A stretch of 64,000 bases of DNA from Vitis vinifera. Its lineage: Eukaryota; Streptophyta; Magnoliopsida; Vitales; Vitaceae. Location: contig NC_081812.1 in NCBI RefSeq assembly GCF_030704535.1, forward strand, positions 19,167,501-19,231,500. The letters are read 5' to 3'. Every line of letters starts with the position of its first letter. The first letter of the stretch is position 1. The position numbers were made by a program, and so were the translations under genes. Below the pieces are notes generated by a model. It did no database searches. It saw nothing but the letters and a program-made list of their open reading frames with translations, and was not told the origin of the DNA. This document shows positions 30,401-40,763 of the stretch, piece by piece.

Positions 30401-30990
30401 CCACCCCTGTGCTGTCATCCACTAACACAAATGAAATGTGAAGGGAACTTGGTACACGTGTTAGGTCATAAATATTCTTATTTTTTAGAGTTTCTTTTGT
30501 GAAGAAGATGTTGTTAAGCAGTTTAATCATGTGCCTCCTCCCTGTTAGCTCTTTCTACAATTTGTTACCCCACCCCGTCCTGAGGGTTTTCTACCAAGTT
30601 CCGGGCCAAGGCCCAATATTTTAGAATAATCTGACCAGCTTATAAGTTGAGCACCTAGGGATTGGTCGGCCCAAATCTCATCCCAATCCCAAACTGGCAT
30701 ATGCTTATCTAGACCGACACCTGGCCCACCAGGCATGTTTGACTGCCTCTCTTCGAAACCAATTTTCAAAATAAATTTTATTCTGTTTGGAAACAATATT
30801 GTCTTAAAAACCTTTTTATTTTTTATTTTTTTTGTGTAATATTGGAATTATCGTAAACTGCGGATGATTAAAGAACACGTACAATTGTACAAATAAAGTC
30901 ATATTACTATTATATAATCATGCTTACAAAAAAAAAAAAAAAAAAAAAAAGACACCATATATATAATTTAGATTAAGATTTAAAAAACAC
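24490..30990. other. Long intergenic region, mostly AT-rich, no gene recognised
   Basis: About 6.5 kb. 25000-27300 is extremely AT-rich and has no open frame of note. 27300-30900 is of more ordinary composition, but no frame shows family motifs or splice logic. A run of more than 20 A lies at about 30928-30950. No transposon ends were recognised. An unannotated non-coding RNA could be missed here. Confidence 0.45.
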
Positions 30991-30993
30991 TCT

Positions 30994-31452
30994 TCATATG
31001 ACCTTCAACTTCAAGCCAGGATCAACCTCAACTCTAGCAACGCCTTCTTTGACCTCAGCAGCCTTGGCCACCTCAACTTCACCGACAACAAGCCCCGCCA
31101 CATCTTCTTCTTCCCCTTTCACAATCCTCTCCTCCTCCTCTTCATCCACAAAGTTGGGATCCTTTTCATCCAAAGCCGGTGGCGCACCCTCGAGCTCGTT
31201 GTGAACCGAGTCTTTAGGACCCTCCCAAGTGTACTTGCCGCCGTGGCCGGACTTGGGTGGGCCGCGCTTCAGACTAAGCCCGTCAGCAGGATGACGCTCC
31301 ATTCGAAGTACTCCCTTGTTCTCCAGCTTCTTTTCGATGTACTTAAGTGTGTCGACCTCCACCTTTTCAACCCTTTTCCGACCTTCCTCGTCATGACTTG
31401 GTGCTCTAAAAGTCACCGTTTCCTTTCCCTTTCCTTCATCGACCCCTCTCAT
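30994..31452 (-). CDS. Small acidic hydrophilic plant protein (LEA-like, unknown function)
   Basis: Intronless frame of 152 residues, rich in Glu, Lys, Val and Gly, with no hydrophobic segment and no cysteine. It looks largely disordered. Recognisable stretches are VDTLKYIEKKLENKGVLRME, a GHGGKYTWEGP motif, and APPALDEKDPNFVDEEEEE. I recall similar TWEGP and DEKDPNYVDEE motifs in conserved plant proteins described as stress or seed related, but cannot name the family. A TATA box lies upstream at 31538-31546. The repeated Val/Ala/Glu C-terminal half could be mistaken for low-complexity noise, but the conserved motifs, clear ATG and well-spaced TATA box support a real gene. Confidence 0.75.
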   Translation of the reverse strand: MRGVDEGKGKETVTFRAPSHDEEGRKRVEKVEVDTLKYIEKKLENKGVLRMERHPADGLSLKRGPPKSGHGGKYTWEGPKDSVHNELEGAPPALDEKDPNFVDEEEEERIVKGEEEDVAGLVVGEVEVAKAAEVKEGVARVEVDPGLKLKVI

Positions 31453-31537
31453 TTTGCTTCGGTTTTTTGAGCTCTAACCAAATCGCTGCTTAATTTTCTT
31501 TGCCTGAGTGTACGAACAGAAAGTTGGGCAGTAGAGA

Positions 31538-31546
31538 ATTTTATAG
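31538..31546 (-). promoter_or_regulatory. TATA box of the small acidic protein gene
   Basis: The minus-strand sequence CTATAAAAT lies 86 nt upstream of the ATG at 31452. This predicts a transcription start near 31510 and a leader of about 60 nt. Confidence 0.6.
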
Positions 31547-31559
31547 TGATGAGTTTGGA

Positions 31560-32340
31560 TCACAGAAGGTACTAGAAAGAAATAGGATAGGTGTTACGGG
31601 AAGGTTCTGCCACTTGGCGCTACGTCTATATTTTTGGGTGTACTCTATTTTTCTAGTAAGTCTTAGAAGGAGCGGCTGTGACTTTTCAATATGACTACTC
31701 ATAATTTACTTATATGTGTGTGTGTTCGAGAATCATCCCAAAACTCTATACTTCAACATCCAACTTCAAGATGATGTTGAATAAAGAAATAACATCAATC
31801 ATTTAATTTGACTAAAATACTTAATTCCTAATTAACATCACGAGTTTACTCTAAAATTAAAAGTTTTAAAAAAATAAACAATATAAAATCACCTCATTTG
31901 CGGGTTTTAGTAAAGTCCTTTGTAAGAGATGAACTTCAAAATCAATTATTGAAAAAAAATGGTAAAAAAGCCTGCTAAAGGAGTAGACAAATATGGTATA
32001 AAAGGCCACAGCCAAGCATTGAAAGATCATCGATTTTCTTATCAAAAAAATTGTAAATTACAAAGAAGTTCAATAAATAGAATCTTCAATTATTGATAAA
32101 GAATTTTAGCTTTTCAATATGCTTCAATGATGCAATTATGACGGAGGCCTGTTGACGATCAGCAAACCCAAAAACAAAACGTAGGTTTGCAAACGAAACA
32201 GTTAATGTACCATTTGGGGGAGGATGATGAGGTTCCCAAGATGAGTGCACACACTAACCGAAGTGTCAACTCGGAAGCAGGCTCAATTACCCAAACATGA
32301 ATCATGGAATACAATCAGTTGTTTAATTGCAAGAGTTACG
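31560..32340. other. Intergenic region before the FCP-like genes
   Basis: AT-rich in the middle (31750-32100). No gene seen. The right end holds the promoter of the FCP-like gene. Confidence 0.4.
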
Positions 32341-32347
32341 TCTTTCT

Positions 32348-32355
32348 TTATAAAT
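32348..32355 (+). promoter_or_regulatory. TATA box of the first FCP-like gene
   Basis: TATAAATA lies 65 nt before the ATG at 32413. This argues for initiation at MSGKLD (32413) rather than at the in-frame ATGs at 32245 or 32374. Confidence 0.6.
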
Positions 32356-32412
32356 ACCAACAGCCATTCCTTCATGGCAGTTCCATCTCTCTTTCTACCG
32401 ATATCACCAAAT

Positions 32413-33677
32413 ATGTCTGGAAAGTTGGACATCTCGAAGAACAAGAATGTGGTTCCGACTGAGACTGAGAGTGAGAGCGAGAGTGAGAATGAAAAAGATT
32501 CAGGAAATGATTTTGGTCTTTCGTTGGAGAAGCTAACCCTTGGTCCACGAAAGAAGCTTCTTGTAATGAACCTTAGTGGTTTGCTGTTACACAGGGCATT
32601 CAAGCGTGACACGCCCAGGATTCCAAAACACCGACGGCCTGACGTGGTCTTCGGAAAACACTTAGGTAAAACTATTAATACCTTCATGTTTTAATCCTTT
32701 GTAACTGAAATTTACTCTACCCTCTCTTTTTCCTATATCCGGTTTATTGCAGGCCTCATTCTGAAGATTTCATGAAATTCTGCCTCGAAAGATTTGAAGT
32801 TGGAATATGGTCTTCGTCCATAGAGTCAGTATTACTAAATTATCCATCATTATATTTGTTCAAGTGCTATTTCTATGCTTGATGTACAAAACAAGTGTTA
32901 ACCTAAGCCCCTGTATAGACGGAACCTTAATGCCGCTCTGGATTGTGCAATTGGAGGATTAAGAGGCAAGCTGTTATTCGCGTGGGTAAGTATTTAACTT
33001 TTCAAAACGATTTTTTGAAGTTTCCCAAATCCAATGATGCTTATTACGACTTGATCTTATGTAGGACCAAGTCTACTGCACTGACACCGGGTTCAAGTCT
33101 CTTGAAAAGAAGACTAAACCCCTCTTTTTAAAGGAGCTGAGGAAGATATGGGAAAGCAGTGACCTTGGGAAACGGTTCTCTTCATCCAACACACTGTTGA
33201 TTGATGATTCTCCTTACAAAGCCATCCTGAATCCTGTAATTTTGAAGTTGTCGTATTATATATCTATTTCTTATGCTTATTAGGTGGACTAGTTTTTTAA
33301 ACCTCTGTTAGGCTGTGAACCTGAACGTTCTATGTTACAGGCTAATACAGGGATTTTCCCTGCTTCATACAATGCAGACAATGTCAATGATACAGAACTG
33401 GGTGAGAATTAAAATACAGGTTTAGTGTTGAGATTATATATTTCATTTAACTTTTACTCTGATCTTGATTGCTGAATGTGTGGTAGGACCTCGGGGAGCG
33501 CTGAGGCTGTATCTGGATGGCCTTGTGGATGCTGTTGATGTTGCTTCATATGTTAAGGAACACCCATTTGGGCAGCCTGCAATATCACCAACCCATTCAC
33601 ACTGGGATTTCTACTCCGTCGTCATCCAGCGTTTCCGCAACAATCAAGCTTCTAAGTCTAATGTCCCAAAGAAATAA
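32413..33677 (+). CDS. FCP1/SCP-type HAD domain protein, plant-specific branch, probably catalytically dead
   Basis: Exons: 32413-32665, about 32743-32824, 32919-32985, 33065-33235, 33341-33401, 33487-33677. Together they encode about 274 residues. An acidic Ser/Glu leader is followed by LGPRKKLLVMNLSGLLLHR, FCLERFEVGIWSS, NTLLIDDSPYKAILNP, LYLDGL and EHPFGQPAISPTHSHWDFYS. This is the order of plant FCP1-homology proteins related to CTD small phosphatases. The usual nucleophile motif DxDGxL reads NLSGLL here, so phosphatase activity is unlikely; from memory other members of this branch also lack it. Oddity: the expected acceptor before exon 2 (family sequence VYxRP) reads GG, not AG. The nearest AG, at 32751-32752, would put exon 2 out of frame. 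It is either a non-functional allele, a sequence error, or uses unusual splicing. Confidence 0.75.
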
Positions 33678-33679
33678 TA

Positions 33680-34345
33680 AATAAATCTATAGATGCTACA
33701 AGAAAGGATGCTTAAATGAAACCAAAAAGATATGTTTAGTGATAATCTATCATAGAATTGATAGCCGTTTTCTTTCTGTTGATCAAATGAATGGGCTCCT
33801 CAACGTAAAATAAGACTGTTTGTTTGAACGTAAAATCAAAGTTTCTTACGCAAGAAAGAACATTTTCAGCATAAAAAGAGGTTTCCAAGCAAGGACGCGC
33901 TGGAGAAGCTAAAACACAAATGGTTATATTTAAATAGAATTCTTATGGTTTTCCCCTTAGCTTGAGGGAGGACAGATCACCTGACTTTGTACAGCATGTT
34001 GTCCTTACTTACGTCTAAATATAAGCATAAACATGTCAAATCCAGGATTCCATGGATGTATCTTTTCACCATCAGATGAATATTTTAATATTTTTACTGG
34101 TAATTTCTTGAGTATATAAATATATATTTTCAAAACCCAACATAACCTAAAAATAACGTGACGATGACGAAGGTTAATTGGAGTGGACCAAGCTCATTGG
34201 CTGAGTTACGATCAAACCCACAAGTTTCTTTTCCTGAAAACATGAACCTCAGTATGGCATCCGTCATGGTTAATTGCAGAAGTTCAAAGGTCTAGCGACA
34301 TTCATTGCATGTGCCTATATATATCCGGTTGTCCATCTAAATTAG
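33680..34345. other. Spacer between the two FCP-like copies
   Basis: About 670 bp of AT-rich spacer. It should contain the 3' UTR of the first copy and the promoter remnant of the second. No TATA box as clear as that of the first copy was found. Confidence 0.4.
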
Positions 34346-34349
34346 AGGA

Positions 34350-35412
34350 ATGTGTCGCCGTACCCTACTGCGAATGATGTCAAGAAAGATTGAAGACAGC
34401 ATCAATAACCAGAATGCAGTAGCTGGTGAGCGCGATCACGAAGAAGATAAGAAGAAAACAATGTTACCTTTGGGTGAAGAAACTCAACGTGGGTCCAAGG
34501 AGGAAACTTCTTGTTCTTGGACTAGGAGGTTTTCTGGTGCTTAGGGTTTTCCGATGGAATAAAATCAGCATCACTCGCACACCATATCTGATCACAGCGA
34601 ATCAATTAGGTTAACGATTCTTGATCCTTTTACTCGATCCAAGAACCTTTTTAGTTGCTGTAATTTGTTGCAAGTTACGCCCGCACATATCTCTCCTCTT
34701 CTCACAGTTTACAAGAGGGCCTTTCTGCCAGGATTTCGTGAAATTCTGTCTAGAAAGATTTGAAGATGGGATATGGTCTTCTGCGAAGGAGTTAGTATAC
34801 ATATCTAAAACACCCACAACTTAAAGATAGTAATGCTTATTGTTGTTCGAAATTGATTGAAATAAATATGGAGCGTTGGTAAAACGTAGAGCACCGAACC
34901 GTTTGGTAATGTGCTGAATTTTGATTTCCTTTGAGCAATAGGCGAAACATTGATGGAGCCTTAGCTTGTGCCATTGGCGTATTAAGAAGCAAACTGTTGT
35001 TCTTGTGGGTAAGCTTAAGCATATACGCCTCTGTGAACTTTTAATTATTATTATCATTTTTGGCTTATTGCAGGCTGGTACTGCAATTTTTCCTCTTCCT
35101 TACACAGCAGAAAATGCCAATGATACAACCCTAGGTAAAAACATTTAATAATTTTGCTTACAAATTACTTGGGAGTCGACAACTTAACGGGTTTGTTTAG
35201 GACCAGGTGGGGATCCGCGACAGTACTTGGAGGGACTGGAGGGTGCTGATTATGTTCCTTTTAATGTAAGACGCAACCCATTTGGACAGCCTGCAATTAC
35301 TCTCTCCCATCCTGATTGGGGTTTCTACTCCAAAATTATTCTCCATTGCCCATCACAACTTCTGAATAAAATTAAGTTGTTGAATAATTTTCTATTTTTG
35401 CGTGGAATTTAA
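34350..35412 (+). pseudogene. Second FCP-like copy, degraded tandem duplicate
   Basis: Recognisable parts match the upstream gene: VKKLNVGPRRKLLVLGLGG at about 34478-34535, FCLERFEDGIWSSAKE at about 34740-34790, GVLRSKLLFLW ending at 35008, AGTAIFPLPYTAENANDTTL at 35074-35133, and EGADYVPFNV to NPFGQPAITLSHPDWGFYSK at the end. Lesions: the N-terminal part and the LGPRR part are in different frames; an extra G after the YKR codons at about 34735 shifts exon 2; and the whole exon that carries the CTDTGFKSLE and LLIDD motifs in the first copy is absent between 35008 and 35074. The nucleophile motif is also gone (LGLGGFL). Splice sites elsewhere still look normal, so decay is fairly recent or the locus is still transcribed. 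Confidence 0.8.
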
Positions 35413-36076
35413 AGATATTTCCAGTTTGGACATGCAGATTTCTACTCCTATTTACAGCAGCAACGACAAAAATAAAGTGCAACACAACAGTATTTGATTA
35501 TGGCTTTCATCATTTGGCAAAATGCCATAAATAAAATCCAAACAAGAATATGTTCATCATTCAAGCATAGAGACAAAGGAGAATTTTAGTTCACCCACTT
35601 GATTTTCCCTCTTTTCAAAGTTCAGGAGGACCCCTAATCATTTGAAGATAGCTACTTAATATTGCTTTAAGAACCATGACCTTTAATGCACAGCAAAATA
35701 CTCTTGAGTTCCAACTTCTTCATTTTTCAAAAATAAAATTCCCAAGCGGAGACCCACAATAAAAATTTGACGTGTACCAAAACATTACAAACTTCACAGG
35801 AGTGCTGATGGTAACCGATGTGTAAAACTAAATGTCCAACTGGAAACACAAACACAACTAAATTTTTTTTTTAAGGCTACAATTGTTAATAATCTTTAAC
35901 AATCTCAGGCAGAAATATTACAAAATTATAATTGTTACAAGAACAACAATGCAAGTTAAATTAGCCTCATTCAATTGTGCCATCAGACTCGGTCTCTAAA
36001 GTTGACCTAAAAACCAAAATAACCTTTCAAGTTACAAGCATTAGATTTGAAATAAAAAACGGAAAATGCAAATTAC
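35413..36076. other. Intergenic region and AHL 3' UTR
   Basis: AT-rich, with no gene seen. The convergent AHL gene ends at 36077, so its 3' UTR probably lies in 35850-36076. Confidence 0.45.
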
Positions 36077-39000
36077 CTATTCACTGGGCACCGTCAAATT
36101 GATGTCAGGAGAGGGTCTCTGTTCAGATTTGTGCTCAGACCCATTCCAAGCAGCGCTCTGCAAAGATATTACATTTGAAATCTGTTTATTGTTCACACTG
36201 TCATCTGCTTCTCCATGGCTTTGTCCATGTGATGGGGATGTTGAGTTCAGACAGGGGCCAACTTCAGGTGCTGCTTGTGAGATTGGTCTTGCAGCTGTAA
36301 CTGTATCTGGGGCAGGTGGGATAATGGAGGTAGTCGTAGGTTCACGATGGTGCTTCCTTTTGTGTGTCTTGTAACCATTGGGCATGAAGCTGCCGACAAC
36401 AATCTGGCCAAGCAAACGGGAACCCAAATGAATCTCACTAAAGAAGATACATTGAGGTTATTTGATGTTTACATATAGAAAACAGAGTAAATCCAAATGG
36501 AAATTGAATCCAACCCATCAATGGATTAACTCCATTAGCCTTCCGCTGGTGGGGAGAAACACAAAATGAAATAGTGAAGAAGAGGGGTAGTTGGCATGGG
36601 GTTGGTGAGAGATAAAAATAGAAAAATAAACTTATTAACCAATTTTCCCTTGTAATTTTAGCAGTTTCACAAACTGCAGAAAATCCTTAGTGGCTTGCTA
36701 GCCACATGCATCCAACCACAACCATTGGAGGGGAAATGTGGATATGATATACACAATGTACAGACACACCAGAGGAAACAACACTTGATAATACTGTGAA
36801 GTGTTCACCTTCCATCTTTTGTTTTACATCCATGACTCAATGGGATATATGCATTAAGCATTAGGACATGTTCAATATAACTGAATTATGTGCATCCAAT
36901 TGAAAATGATTTGAATAATCTGGTAGTTCAGCCTGACATCTAGACATACATCCACTTTCAACACGTACCAAGTCCATACAACAAGCTGTGGTTTGTCTTG
37001 CATGTCCTAAAAGTAACTTATGCAAAACTACTTCCATAACAATGACAATTTACAAGAAGGGAGTGCCTACTGAGTGCCTATATGTTACAGTCAGTTTCAG
37101 AACCATATGGTAATTCCTGCATTATTGATTCAAGAGATCATTTGAGAGTAAAAGAGTACCAAAATGAATCTTATTACCATGACCCACACATAATAGCAGT
37201 AGGCATGGGTATATAACTCCATTCTAATGTATATAAGAGAAGAAGGCCTTACCTGGATTGGACCAGCAGCAGTCAATATGCCAGCAATTCCACCACCTAT
37301 CACGCGACCATCAGGACCAGCCAATGAGACACTTAATCCACCTGTCCTGCTTCTTGCACCACCAGAATCAGAGACCGTGAATGACCCAGACAAAGATAAT
37401 ATCTCAAACCGGCCCTGCAAGAAGATATGAACTAAATTAGATGGGGGATACTAAAATAAAGTCCATTTCCATAATGAAATATCAATAAATATAATCATAT
37501 TACAACCTACAGATGCTAGACTGCATTTATTGCAAACTGCATTAGGATACATCAGAAGATATACTTGTTAGATGAATGAAAAACAATAGCAAAGCGAGAA
37601 GCTTTAAGACTCCATCAAATCATGCTCTATACTTGATAGTGGAGTGTAAAGGCAATATTTTTCGTTCTCCACAATATAACAAGGATAAAGCCCATGCTTT
37701 GTTTTATACAATCTATGAAAAGCACATCATTGGCCCATGCATGAAGAAGACCAGCCAGCTGGAATGGATTGTTGCACCCCCAATAAATGACAGGAGAAGC
37801 TAAAAAAAATCAAAGAACTAGATTTAGTCTCAGACGATAATTTGCTAAATACATTGTAAAAGTTTTCTTAGCAGTGCTATTTTCCTCTATTGTTAACACT
37901 ACATGTGTCCTGGCATGGCAGAAACATGTGATTGACCTTGGAGTGGATGATGTGGGTTCGGGACATTTTCTACATCAGATCAATATGCATATCAGAACAT
38001 TTACCAACTTTTTACCAAAACTGACCGACTCACCTGAACCTGATAAAAAGGTTTCTTAAGTACTCATTATGCATTCATAATTTTGGGAACTGAAACAATT
38101 AGTCAAAATCCCTAGATCAACACAAAATCCAAAAATATGCCTACACACACAAGTACTCTCTTCCATGCATGGTGGTCTAACATGCTAATGAGCAATTTGA
38201 ATTGACCATTTGATTGATTAAGTTTAAAGAGCAAAATTCTGAAACACTGACCCCAGAAGTATCCTTAGTGAGACAAAATGTCCTTTTAAGCGTGTTTGAT
38301 AGTGCCTTGGGTCTCAGTTCAGTCAGTTGAGAGAGAAAAAGAGACGTCTGATAGAAACTTCAAGAAATAATGACTTCTAATTGCCACTTAAAATAGCTTC
38401 AAAAAGCATCTATTTAAGGATCATCTCATTTTGAATTAGCTTTCTTACGTACCCCAAGCTTCCTTACAATCCTAGAAGACCTATGTGATGCAGTCATGAG
38501 GTGGTTCTGGCCCTCTCATTCCTCTATAACAGGAAGGAGATACAGATCGATTTGACCCAACATTTATGAGAAAAGACGAAAAAAATAGGGAAGAGCGCGC
38601 TGTACTGTTATCAAACATTCCATCTTCAAGATGGAAGACGAGTTTGTGTACTAAAGACAATAAAAAATATATTGCTTGTGGATGTATGCCAAGGGAGCAA
38701 CCCCAGATAGCAACATTCATGTCCTTGATGCAGTGAAAAAGAAGCTATGAGAGAACCAAAAGAGGGACCGAAAAAAAAACAAAAACAATTTCCCATCTGC
38801 AAAATTAGAAACTAAATAGAGAGGGATATCATTTACTTGATCAGAATTTAAGAAATAAGAAAAAAAATCCAAAAATTTTGATAGGAAGAATGAAGGGGAA
38901 AGAAATCATGCCTCATATGTCAAGATACCGCCAGAAGAACCGGGCTGGCGAATAGTAACATTCGAAACAGCTCCATTGGCGGAGAGAACACATATTCCTC

Positions 39001-40476
39001 TAGGACCCTTTTGAGAAAAGGAGAGGATCTTTGATGCAACATCCTGCAAGTAACAAATGCAATCCCTATCAGCTCAAAAAAAGAAAAATATTCAAGATCC
39101 CTACGGAGATCTTTCTCTCTTTATTGAGACACAAATATACGAGCAAGGAAGCAAGAAATATCAATACCTCTCCTGTATTTACAGTCACCACATGCGGCGT
39201 AAAGTCCCCTCCTGCTGTGTTGGCAAACAGTTCACCTTCACCAGATCAACTTATAGGTGTAAGATAAATCCAAGACGAAACAAAACTAAAATGGACACCT
39301 AGCAAAGCCCTTGATCCTTTTTTTAGTTCATTTCATTATTATTAAGAAAAGATTCAGAGCGTTGAATGATAATTTCCATTAACATAATTCATAAACAAAA
39401 CCTATTCCACAAAAAACAGCAACCCTAATTTCCCCAAATGAAAACCCTAATTTATTTTCCCAACAGAAAACCTACCTCCACTAAACCCTGGGTGTGTCAC
39501 CAACTAAAAATTTAATTACCAAAATTTCGATTCCTCTCCAGGATAAAATTAAGACCCTACACCCACCGCACTCCAACCTAATTTTCCTAATACCTTAAAC
39601 TAGCACGAGTTGTTCACCTTCCTTTTGGTAGTTGAGAAACTGAAAAAAAAAAAAAATTAAATTCTGGGTCTTACGGTTTTGGTTTTCCGAGAAAAATAAA
39701 GAAGCTCAACCAAGTCAAAAAGTTGTATTAGGCTCAGTTGAGCGAAAGTTTTTGTTTGCTTGGGTCCCAAATATTTAAAATTCCCTACCCAAAATTCTTC
39801 CTTTTTTTTCCTTTTCTTTCTCTTCATTTCTTTTCAGTTTTCACCACTTTCTCAGCAACCAAACGAAGTAGTTGGGAAAACCAAAACCAATCTGCCCCAA
39901 AACAAGAGGAAATCAAAGTGGGTGCAAGTGCAACACCAAACCAAATACAATTATTTGGCTTACAGAATAATACAAAACATACTACTTAAAGCTTTACTTT
40001 TTTTTTTTTTTTCTTTTCCTCAATTTTCTCAGTAACCAAACGGACGGCAAACTGCCCGTATACTTCCCTTTTAACTCACCTAAAGAAGCCAGAAGCTGCC
40101 AGTTGCCGGACCCAGGAGGCCGGCCTCGGCCCCTCTTCGAAGAAAAGTCAGAAGAAGGAGATGACAAAGTAAATCCAGGTGGTGGTGAAACTGCATACGA
40201 TAATCTCAAGTTCCCATCCGCATCATACTTTCTCGGCCTCCCTCTCTTTTTCCTCCCCAATAAATCAAAACTTCCACTGCCGCCGCCACCACCACCACTA
40301 ATACGACCACCTACGTTGCCACCAACGCCTCCGCCATCGTCACCACCTCCCAAACTTCTCTCCATGCTCATGTTTATAGCCATATTCATCACTTGTGGCA
40401 CCACCCCGCTCACAGGAGGCGACTCAGCCTCCGAGTTCCCGGGTGACCCAGAAACCGTACTCTCCTTCTCTTCCAT
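36077..40476 (-). CDS. AT-hook motif nuclear-localized protein (AHL), two AT-hooks plus PPC/DUF296 domain
   Basis: A nuclear protein that binds the AT-rich minor groove and forms AHL complexes affecting chromatin and transcription. Exons (minus): 40080-40476, 39168-39235, 38912-39043, 37253-37414, 36077-36403. They total 1086 nt, or 361 residues. The N-terminus is acidic then Gly-rich (41-69). AT-hook 1, RKKRGRPRKY, is at 75-84 and AT-hook 2, RGRGRPPGSGNW, at 115-126. The PPC domain (about 130-265) shows ELFANTAGGDFTPHVVTVN, GICVLSANGAVSNVTIRQP, GRFEILSLSGSF and GGGIAGILTAAGPIQIVVGS. The tail is Ser/Pro/His-rich and hydrophilic. Having two AT-hooks of different type places it in the intron-containing AHL clade. 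I cannot assign the exact paralogue. Intron 3 (37415-38911) begins with GC. Confidence 0.95.
37415..38911 (-). other. GC-AG intron (AHL intron 3)
   Basis: On the minus strand exon 3 ends ACATATGAG and is followed by GCATGATTTC. Exon 4 begins GGCCGGTTT after TTCTTGCAG. The conserved protein sequence (TYEGRFEILSLSG) fixes the junction, and no GT lies at the border. The intron is 1497 nt long. I see no gene or transposon inside it. Confidence 0.85.
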
Positions 40477-40620
40477 CCCCTAACGGCTTTTCAGAAAGAC
40501 AGATGACCCGAAGAGTGGAGATGCAGAAGACGAAGAAAAACGAAGAAGAAGTTTTGAACACAGAGCTGCAGTGCAAATGGCGCCAGAAGTAGAAGCTGTT
40601 TCTTTTTAACTTTGTTGAGA

Positions 40621-40630
40621 ATTTATAAAG
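40621..40630 (-). promoter_or_regulatory. Possible TATA box of the AHL gene
   Basis: The minus-strand sequence CTTTATAAAT lies about 150 nt before the ATG at 40476, a normal spacing for a plant gene with a leader of about 110 nt. Confidence 0.5.
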
Positions 40631-40738
40631 AGACCTTCACTCCATTAATGGAAGGCATTAAAACTCTTTTCTTTTTCCTCCAATTTTTTTGGATACCGAA
40701 ATTACCCCTCCCAAATGATCATAATTACATTTAAAAAA

Positions 40739-40763
40739 TATATATATATATATATATATATAT
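40739..40763. repeat. TA dinucleotide microsatellite
   Basis: About twelve TA units in a row, in an AT-rich context. Such loci are usually length-variable. Confidence 0.85.

Noticed and set aside
27300-30500. Possible miRNA or non-coding RNA gene
   Set aside because: I looked for a few well-known plant miRNA sequences by eye and saw none, and found no convincing long hairpin. A proper fold scan was not possible.
40103-40592. Pro- and Ser-rich plus-strand frame of 126 codons
   Set aside because: Reverse complement of the Gly-rich N-terminus of the AHL protein; poly-Gly codons read as poly-Pro on the other strand.
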